DNA of 64,000 nucleotides from Siphonodentalium dalli. Lineage: Eukaryota > Mollusca > Scaphopoda > Gadilida > Siphonodentaliidae. Positions within the stretch are counted from its first letter, which is position 1, and the number at the start of each line of letters is the position of its first letter. A program made the position numbers and the translations under genes. The notes beneath the pieces were generated by a model. It was not told the DNA's origin. It did no database searches and worked only from the letters and a program-made list of their open reading frames with translations. Shown one piece after another: positions 56,573 through 64,000 of this stretch. The stretch covers positions 57,043,301 to 57,107,300 of the forward strand of contig CP136061.1 of the NCBI GenBank assembly GCA_032622095.1, in the 5' to 3' direction.

Positions 56573-58408
56573 TTAGTTTTGCTCCAAAGATTCAGTGGAA
56601 CACTTGCTTGCTTCATGCTCAGCTCCAGTCATCAAAATGTTTAGAGGTGCACCAATATCTAGATTTTGCTGCACTGATGCAGACAACATATTTCCTTCTT
56701 CGTGACATGTAGCTATGTGCTGTATCAAATACTTCTTACGAGAATATCCTTGTTCACATTGGTCACAATTGTACACGCTTTCCATAGTGTGTGTCATTAC
56801 GTGAGTTTTCAGATTACTACGCGAGAAGAAACGCCATCCACAGACACCACATCCGAAAGGTTTCGTGTCAGAATGTATTACCATGTGTTTCGTTAAATTT
56901 CCCTTATCGCGGAATGTCTTCTTGCACACGTTGCACGCGTGACTCTTTTCTCCTGTGTGGACACTTCTATGTTTAAGAACAGAGATTTTTCTCTTGAATG
57001 TCTTACCACATATATCACACGCAAACGGTTGTGTTTCGGTATGCACAACTCTGTGGGAATGCAAACTAGATTTCGACGAAAAATTCCGTCCGCATGTTTC
57101 GCACACGTAACGCTCAACATCCGACTTGTCTCTGTGGCATACACACGCACATTCGGCATGTGAAGTTTCATGTTTACATGTGTCACAATTTTCTGGACCG
57201 ACCCCTACATGCAGTAACATGTGTGTCGACATATGCTGTTTTGCTGTGAAGCTCTTGTTGCACACAGAGCATTTATGTGGTTTCAGTCCCCGGTGTGAAG
57301 CAATGTGGCGTGTCATTCCTGCTTTCCATTTGAAGGTTTTGTCACACATATCGCACGAAAATGGTCGATCGTGAGAATGAGCTGAACGGTGGACACGTAA
57401 CACAGATCTAAGTGTGAAACGTTTCTCACAAATATCACAGGCATACTTTTGTGTACCAGCATGCACATCTTTATGACGTCGTAGCGAAATTTTATTGTTA
57501 AATGATCTCTGGCATATATCGCATGCATAAGGCTTATCATCTGAATGAGTTTGTTTGTGATTATACAGTCCATGCTTGTCAACGAACGTCTTCCCACAAA
57601 CTTCACAAATTTCATTCCTCACATCCGAATGAATGTGTTGCTTGTGATTATTCAAACCACCCTTCAATGTGAAACGTCTGTCACATATCTCACAAGCAAA
57701 TGGCTTGATTCCCAAATGTGCATTCATATGCCTGGTGAACTCAGTTTTCTTGCGGAATAGCTTTGAACAAATATCACATTGTCTTATTTCGCTACACCTC
57801 GCGCGAGGCGTGGGTAATTTGTGAACGCTTTTAATATGTGTATTTAGATCATCCCTCCTCTTGAACTTTTTCTCACAAGTGTCACAGTCGAAAGCTCTTT
57901 CTTCACTGTGGCTGTGCATGTGTCGGCTCAGATCGTATCTCCTAGGAAACTGTTTTGAACACAAGTCACATGCAAACTTATTGCATGTTTTGTTTAACAC
58001 AGAGTCTAATTCATCACCTGAGTCTGATGATTGTGAGCGGCGTTCTGGACCGTCACCTTGTGGGTCTGAATCCGATGTGCTGGATTGGTCATGATTTGGA
58101 TCTTCATTCTCAGTAGGGGTTAACTTACTGGAATGACGTTCCACGTTCACTTTTTCTTTTGTACTAATTTCTGACATTCCGTCACGTCCACTGGAATCAA
58201 CATGACCGATGATAGTGATACCGGTACATGGTGTATCGTCGCTTTGTTCGTCTTCATGTTCGTTACACTGTAAATCAGCGATATCGATTAAACCGCGCAA
58301 ATTTTTCAGAAAGTTACGATGGACATCACGAACATGTTTTTTCAGGAGGTCTCTTGATCCAAACTTTTCCTGACATATGTCACAGTCTATTGGTCGTGTT
58401 GGTTCCAT
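56573..58408 (-). CDS. C2H2 zinc-finger protein, 15 fingers (gene 2, paralogue of gene 1)
   Basis: A 611-residue paralogue of gene 1, collinear throughout: the N-terminal finger CDICQEKFGSRDLLKKH, an acidic Ser-rich linker (SSTSDSDPQGDGPE), fourteen C-terminal fingers and the same Cys-rich insert (CDTCKHETSHAECACVCH) between fingers 10 and 11. It differs in a longer linker (CTGITIIGHVDSSG) and a C-terminal extension of about 38 residues after the last finger (ending STESLEQN) where gene 1 stops at HEEVNK. Helix residues such as SLRRHKDVH and SLHSHRVVH are kept, so DNA specificity is probably similar. The start at 58408 is chosen because conservation begins at MEPT. The ATG at 58465 would add an unconserved 19 residues. 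Role unknown beyond probable nuclear DNA binding. Confidence 0.9.
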   Translation of the reverse strand: MEPTRPIDCDICQEKFGSRDLLKKHVRDVHRNFLKNLRGLIDIADLQCNEHEDEQSDDTPCTGITIIGHVDSSGRDGMSEISTKEKVNVERHSSKLTPTENEDPNHDQSSTSDSDPQGDGPERRSQSSDSGDELDSVLNKTCNKFACDLCSKQFPRRYDLSRHMHSHSEERAFDCDTCEKKFKRRDDLNTHIKSVHKLPTPRARCSEIRQCDICSKLFRKKTEFTRHMNAHLGIKPFACEICDRRFTLKGGLNNHKQHIHSDVRNEICEVCGKTFVDKHGLYNHKQTHSDDKPYACDICQRSFNNKISLRRHKDVHAGTQKYACDICEKRFTLRSVLRVHRSAHSHDRPFSCDMCDKTFKWKAGMTRHIASHRGLKPHKCSVCNKSFTAKQHMSTHMLLHVGVGPENCDTCKHETSHAECACVCHRDKSDVERYVCETCGRNFSSKSSLHSHRVVHTETQPFACDICGKTFKRKISVLKHRSVHTGEKSHACNVCKKTFRDKGNLTKHMVIHSDTKPFGCGVCGWRFFSRSNLKTHVMTHTMESVYNCDQCEQGYSRKKYLIQHIATCHEEGNMLSASVQQNLDIGAPLNILMTGAEHEASKCSTESLEQN

Positions 58409-58550
58409 GACGACGACTGTCTCTGTATTAAACGCTCGTGGATGAACAGTTAAGACTCTACACAAAAAACAGGACTGATTAAAATTTTCTGGTCATTATT
58501 ATAAGTTCGCACAAAAGAACGTCGTCCGATTATGAACTGGTTACATGCGA
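58409..58550 (-). promoter_or_regulatory. 5' flank conserved with gene 1
   Basis: Matches 42298-42440: 'gactgattaaaattttctggtcattattataagttcgcacaaaagaacgtcgtccgat'. The region immediately 5' of the ATG (58409-58445) is not conserved. This suggests the duplicated block includes regulatory or 5'UTR sequence. Confidence 0.45.
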
Positions 58551-58818
58551 TCTGATATTACAGTTTGCTTTAATAACCCTTGGTGTCTTTTACAAAGATA
58601 AATATTGTTTGTTGTTGATAAATAATACAATAGAAGGAAATTGGTTGGTTGACTAACGGTGTTGTTTTGTCGGTGTAATCGCTTTAATTACTATCCTTAA
58701 TGCATTGGCGTGTAACCGTGAGTTGAGTGAGTTATGTGTGCCACATATCAACCACTTGACCGTGGTTAAACGGCGGTATGGTATAACCGGTGTCATTAAC
58801 GCCCTACAACCTTGTTAA

Positions 58819-59150
58819 CCCTTTACCCAACAGAACGGCCCTGTGCCAATGCATTCTCTTATATATGCGAGTCGACCATAGGTCGCCTCGCATATATAAG
58901 AGAATGCATTGGCTTAACACATTAAAAATTAGGCCAATGCATTCTCTTATATATGCGAGGCGACCTATGGTCGACTCGCATATATAAGAGAATGCATTGG
59001 CACAGGGCATAACTGTAACCATCACAATGTGGTCAATGAACCGATTCCAATGATATCCATATTTGTATGGTGTTATTGAGACAGACCGAAGATATTTTAG
59101 GCTGTTGAAGCTTTATTTGGCCGGTTTTGGCCGGTTTGTTGGGTAAAGGT
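58819..59150. mobile_element. TTAA-flanked element CCCTTTACCCAACA with a double hairpin
   Basis: The ends CCCTTTACCCAACA and TGTTGGGTAAAGGT are flanked by TTAA (58815-58818 and 59151-59154). CCC...GGG ends with TTAA fit piggyBac-like elements. Inside, 58839-59007 consists of two hairpins (each 'ccaatgcattctcttatatatgcgag...' folding on itself) arranged as one larger palindrome. It lies about 410 bp upstream of the gene 2 ATG. Confidence 0.8.
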
Positions 59151-59154
59151 TTAA

Positions 59155-60270
59155 AGGGGGGGGGGTGATTAATTAGAGCATAGCTGTAGTACGTTACTAA
59201 AAGCTTGCGATTGATTCAGTGATAACGTGTGCCCAGAATTGGATCCGTATCTCCGAGATCATTCGCCATTGCATAAATATATCAGAACAATATCACAGCA
59301 TCACAGGCGTTTCGATCAAAAGAATAGCAGACTCCGTAACTGGGCGATATGTCATGGCAACATGGTTCTCAAATCACGTTTCGATGAAAATTGAAGAATA
59401 TGGTCCATCGGACGTCCTTTGCACAGGTACTTGTACGTTGTAGCCAACAAACTCATGAGTCATGACTGATCTGTGACGTCATAACTCCGACTAATTTCTA
59501 CAGAATTGTATGTCTCGTAATCCTAGTCACCAGTGGTTGATTCTTGTGAGTTTATAATTTATAATTTTGTGAAATTTAAGTATCTGTCTTTCATAATTCA
59601 CAATATTGTCGTGCATGTAAAATGTAACCCCACTGCACTCAATTACTTTTGAATTTGGTCTGTCTCAGTTCACCGAAAATTGCTGCTTTCTTCAGACTCT
59701 TGCAGAGGAGAATATCAATTATTAGCGCCCGTTAATTTTTCGGAGGTTATATATCATCTTCTCCCGTCCATGTACAAACATAATCCACACAGTGCTGACA
59801 ATATTCCAGGTTATTGAGAAGCCAGTTAGGTCCAATTTCATACACAAAAAATATGTTGATGAATTTCAGAGAAGTTCTCTTATCTAATCTTAAATATCCC
59901 CAGCGAGCGAACAACGTACCTAAACTGGTATACGCTACAGCATGTAAGCCGAGTCCGAGGGCGATTCCAACATAAAATGTCTAAGCCTGATGTTTGTTTG
60001 TGTCTTCCGTCCATGTTTATATACTGTAAAAAAAAACTCAAGTGGCTGGACCCGCCATTTTTTCGAAATCCGAGATCGGCTAGTACCAAATGATATCACG
60101 TGGTGCCATCACGTGGGTAACACTTAGGTTCCGAGAGTGGCTAGTACCAACATAATTAGGTATTATTTCAATATATAGAACCACATTCTTCTCGGTACCT
60201 GTTGGTATGGTACTAACAGACTCATTGGCACTACCTTAGTACCTATACGGCTTGTTATTTCTAAGTGTGT
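59155..60270. other. No gene seen
   Basis: It includes 'gattaattagagcatagctgtag' (59166-59188), a fragment like one end of the 23925-24134 palindrome. No coding is supported. Confidence 0.4.
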
Positions 60271-60546
60271 AGGGTTAAATAACTGGTTACAAGCAAAATA
60301 TTTGATGCGAAAGCAATTCCTAAAATTCATGAACAGCAATAACTATGTACATTGCTATTTTGTAAATTTATCAACCAGAGGCGAGAATAAATAGTCGGAC
60401 ATGGAAATTATGTTTTAGTGTCAATTTATCCCAACGAATAAAAAAGGGGGTTATAGGTTTGTTATGTCAAGGCTTGATAATAAGTCAAGGCATAACCTAT
60501 GGGTCCAAACTCGTGTCAAAGCTTTAAAGTGAGTCAGGGCATAAAA
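60271..60546. repeat. Direct repeat, copy 1 (about 276 bp)
   Basis: Starts 'agggttaaataactggttacaag' and ends 'aaagctttaaagtgagtcagggcataaa'. Nearly identical to 61812-62087 in the same orientation, with small indels. Confidence 0.85.
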
Positions 60547-61811
60547 TATATTTACAAAGTAAAACTATTTATGTCAGGACGAACCAGTATCTATTCATTC
60601 TGTTGCAGGCGACACCGGATCGTTCTTTCCGCTAGGTGTCGACAGAAAGTAAATATCATGGTATAAATGACGCACCGAAGTACCGTGTGCATAGTAAGTG
60701 AGGTGTGCATATTTAACCAATCACAGTGCGCATTGCTTAACAGTGCACGTTTGATGTTAACCAATCGTATCACGCGTTAGAAAGCGTAGTCTATGTAACT
60801 TAGCGTCAGGACGCTAATTATTATTCAGCATTTCCAGTAATAAACAATACGAAAAACAACAATCCAAAACAAATACTTTTCCCTACCCTCCCTCCCAGAT
60901 TTTGTGGCAAGGGTACTTGTAATTCTCTATTGCAATCAGGGTTGGGTCATTACCTTAAATGTACGGTTGGCCTTGGTGGTGGGTATCCTGTGAAAATATA
61001 TCCACACGTCAAAAACCGCTACAAACAGAAAGAACATCAAAATGTAGATAGACTTTGTCCGTATACAAATAAGAATTATCGCATAAACAGTATGTTATTG
61101 TCATATGTTTGACCATTGTTATGTAAACAAAAGCATAACAAGTAACTTTTCTGGCGTTTGTTTATATTATGATGGTAAACATAAAGAGCGTTCTTTGTTG
61201 GTGAATTCCTGATATGGAACTAATAAAGAGCGTTTATGCCATTGTGTGTGATTAGCCAGTAGCATTGTGCTGTCTTCTGTAACACAATCAGGCTCTTGCT
61301 AAGGTAAACTATAGTAGGTCTTTATGATAACATGCTGTTTACGCGATGGTCATGGTATATATGAACGAAAATGTATGCGTTTTAATGTTTTCTGTTTACA
61401 GTGTTTGGAACAAATATGAATATTTTCAACAATTAAGGCCTCACGTGCCTTTAATCTCTCTTGTTTTTAATGCTGCACATCACTAATTTTAATTATAAGA
61501 ATGTTCCAGTTTTGGATTGTTAAACTGTTGTTAATATTAATTGTTAAGCACTTATATTACATGTATACATAGATATATATATTTTTTGAGATGTTATACC
61601 TTTGATTATATCCATCTAGTTTATTTGTGATTGTATATGTATGTTTCTTTTATATATTTCAGCTGATCGTTACAGGTCTGCCTAGCTTTTCACAGGCAGT
61701 CCCCCTGGTTTTGCATGCTGGCAGACCTATTGGTTGTATTCTTTTGGCTCTTTTCAATTAACTCTCTGGCTTTACAGAGGGTTTACAACTTTGGCGTTTT
61801 ACACCCACATT
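60547..61811. other. 1.27-kb segment between direct repeats, no gene seen
   Basis: It contains 'cttttcacaggcagtccccctggttttgcatgctggcagacctattgg' (61688-61733) and is otherwise AT-rich. There is no retroviral-type ORF, so the flanking repeats need not be LTRs. Confidence 0.4.
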
Positions 61812-62087
61812 AGGGTTAAATAACTGGTTACAAGCAAAACAAATTTGATGCGAAAGCAATTCCTAAAATTCTTGAATAGCAATAACTATGTACATGGCTA
61901 TTTTGTAAATGTTTCAACCAGAGGCGAGAATAAATCGTCGGACATGGAAATTATGTTTTAGTGTCAATTTATCCCAACGAATAAAAAGGGGGTTATAGGT
62001 TTGTTATGTCAAGGCATGATAATATGTCAGGGCATAACCTATGGGTCCAAACTCGTGTCAAAGCTTTAAAGTGAGTCAGGGCATAAA
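61812..62087. repeat. Direct repeat, copy 2 (about 276 bp)
   Basis: Second copy of 60271-60546. Differences include 'aaaacaaatttgatg' for 'aaaatatttgatg'. Confidence 0.85.
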
Positions 62088-63697
62088 TTTGTCTCTTTGC
62101 GCTTTGCAGAGCAAATATAGATGTTACCATTGCAAATTATATAAGGTGGACAAGTGTCAAATAGTAACAGAATAGTTCACTTCATGATGCAAACCTGACA
62201 TGAATGGCCAGTGTATGTCAATTATGAAGACTTACTTTTTTCCAATAAACCAATCACAATGGTCGACATATTCAAAATGGCCGCCACTTTTACGAAATGG
62301 TCGCCGTTTTCAGCTTTTACTCAACATATACGACTTCTATTCCTTATTCGAATATTTGAATATTTCGCTCAATTAAAGTGTGTTGTAGGATGGCCACAAG
62401 ACTCTATTTCCACACACCCCACCAATCCAACATGACCGCCGTCCAGAGGGATTCAAATAGGGAACCCATGCCAGTTCTCGACCCTTTACCGATTTAGGTC
62501 GAATAAAGAGTGGTTGGTGTAGGTTTGCCCCCAAGACACCCCACATATTCACCAAACACATTCGATTAAAAACGGCCGCTGTCCAGAGGGGTCCAAAAAT
62601 AGGAGATCACTGGGTTTGAACTTTCCAACTGTTGGTAATTTCCAACCAACCTGACACCACCTATAATGTTGGTATATTTCCAATTGATAGCAATTTCAGA
62701 TAAAATTAATATTTGGACTAAATATAGAAACGATTTGTTAGAATTGGTCCAAAACAACATATGTCCCACTAATTAGTTGTTGGAAAATCAACCAACTAAT
62801 AATTTCAACCTATAAGTGGTGTAAAATTTTCAACAAATTCTGTGAGGCATCAAATTTCCAGCTGTTGAATTACTTGACTAAAGTTGGAGGGTTATTCCCC
62901 CTCAAAAACCCCTGTAACCCACGTCCCTGGGCGGAATACACCCCTATGATAATATCGTCCCTTCATATCAACAAAAATAGCTTCATGGAAACCGTGAAGC
63001 ATCGAAATCAACATGAAAGTGACGATTTCGGACTGGTGCACTTTCGCCGAATGCGCATCCGTCGTGTAGCTTGTTATCGAAAAGGCAACGTATTATTTTG
63101 TGATATTTTATAAACCTTGTTTTAACAAACTTACGATCCCCACATGACAATGATTTTGATTGGCAATATTAAAAACAATACCAAGATGACAATAACTGAT
63201 GATGGTAGTAAAATTGAGCACTTGCTCCACTCAGAATGCTTTCGGATTTGTCATTAGTAAAAAGCACTGGAAATTATGAGGTTGGGACAAAAATTCAAAA
63301 ATACAAAGAATTTCATGTTTATTGAATTTTGCGGACCAAGAGCCGCTTTCCATATACAGAGAATGTCCTTTAATTGTGGGGGGTCGTAACGCTCTTATAT
63401 AAACTTCTCACATGTATGCCCCCTGGGCCCAATTTCTGGACATGGTATAGACTTTCTCTCGCCGGAAACGCACAGGAGCCTGGCTATTGCACACTGGACG
63501 ATTATACAATTTCGGACGGATTTAGCAGGAGCGGTGGGCCCCCATGCAGTGTTACTGCAATCATCCATAAACGTAACCACGCGCAGCTTTTGTGCATTCG
63601 GGATGTTTCCCACAGAGAGAGTGCATAACTAAATGTTCACCGTCAGCATTTTTTCTCTGAAAACTTTCTTGGGAGGCATGTTGTCAGGATCGGATGA
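62088..63697. other. No gene seen
   Basis: It contains paired phrases 'gaccgccgtccagagggattcaaatagg' (62434) and 'cggccgctgtccagaggggtccaaaaatagg' (62574), an old roughly 140-bp duplication. No coding is supported up to the LINE fragment. Confidence 0.4.
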
Positions 63698-64000
63698 CGG
63701 CAATATAATAAAGTATATATACCACCAGAGACATCCCCCTTTTATAAACACCTGTACAGGGTCCCACTTTTTTCAGCAAATTACTCGGTCGAATTTTACG
63801 ACGAATACACGAAAAAACTTGGCGATGTTTGTGATATGTATAAACCATACGACAATGTAATAGTAATGGGGGACTTTAATGGTCAATTTGAGAAATTCGA
63901 TGACCGAAACATGGCATTCAGAAAACTTGTCAAGCGAATCGAAATGGTGTCTGTGAACCATACTTTTTGTCATGATTGTCCCCGTACGACATGCGTCCCT
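63698..64000 (+). pseudogene. Non-LTR retrotransposon, apurinic-type endonuclease domain (partial)
   Basis: An open + strand frame without a start runs to the window edge. It reads SVEFYDEYTKKLGDV, YKPYDNVIVMGDFNGQF and MAFRKLVKRIEMVSVNHTF. VIVMGDFN is the conserved GDFN motif of LINE APE-type endonucleases. There is no stop after the upstream TGA at 63695. The preceding sequence shows no N-terminal part, so it is either 5' truncated or begins in the unassigned region. Whether it is intact depends on sequence past 64000. Confidence 0.7.

Noticed and set aside
60271-62087. Complete LTR retrotransposon
   Set aside because: The repeats lack clear TG...CA ends and the 1.27-kb interior has no gag or pol, so only a direct repeat is claimed.

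Overview
The window is eukaryotic, AT-rich, intron-bearing nuclear DNA from an animal. Three host genes can be supported: a mitochondrial arginyl-tRNA synthetase gene (RARS2-like; exons at 29762-31197 and 34918-35143, + strand) and two closely related 15-finger C2H2 zinc-finger genes (40588-42297 and 56573-58408, both - strand). The frequent acatgtacatgta motif, the degenerate repeat built around 'gcagccatcttggattt' and the density of short inverted-repeat elements suggest a marine lophotrochozoan, most likely a bivalve mollusc. That assignment is an inference from sequence style, not from a search.

Most of the rest is transposable-element DNA, much of it nested, and boundaries and target-site duplications can often be read directly. 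The main result is a family of long inverted-repeat (foldback) elements. Their ends read TGTTACGCCAGC...GCTGGCGTAACA and are flanked by 6-bp duplications. Each arm runs inward from a terminal array of short 'ACTTCAAAAGCTGGCG'-type repeats, through a conserved hinge, to decayed C2H2 zinc-finger modules reading inward. In two copies the core holds a decayed GIY-YIG endonuclease-like segment reading outward. Four copies are visible. A is partial (1-1294 plus 6551-6757). B (1295-6550, TSD GTTTAC) is inserted into A's terminal array. C (11143-17382, TSD GTTAAC) is inserted in frame into a non-LTR retrotransposon fragment. D (36075 to about 38942) is truncated on the right.

Layout: 1-6757 copies A and B; 7025-9480 a degenerate tandem repeat of about 160 bp; 10441-17760 a LINE 3' fragment split by copy C, which itself carries two back-to-back TTAA elements and an unclassified insert. 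17760-29760 is mostly non-coding with several MITEs, including a 1.4-kb TA-flanked element with subterminal palindrome arrays. 29762-35143 is RARS2 with a 3.7-kb intron. 36075-38942 is copy D, interrupted by a TTAA MITE. 40588-42297 is zinc-finger gene 1. 42570-47489 is a second kind of foldback element with 9-bp TSDs and 120-bp satellite arms, hosting another 9-bp-TSD element and later tandemly duplicated. 50045-52440 is another inverted pair of zinc-finger remnants around a MITE. 56573-58408 is zinc-finger gene 2, with a double-hairpin TTAA element upstream. The window ends inside the endonuclease domain of another LINE.

The two intact zinc-finger genes and RARS2 have no evident functional link. 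The zinc-finger remnants in the foldback arms differ clearly from the two intact genes, so they are not simple local copies of them.
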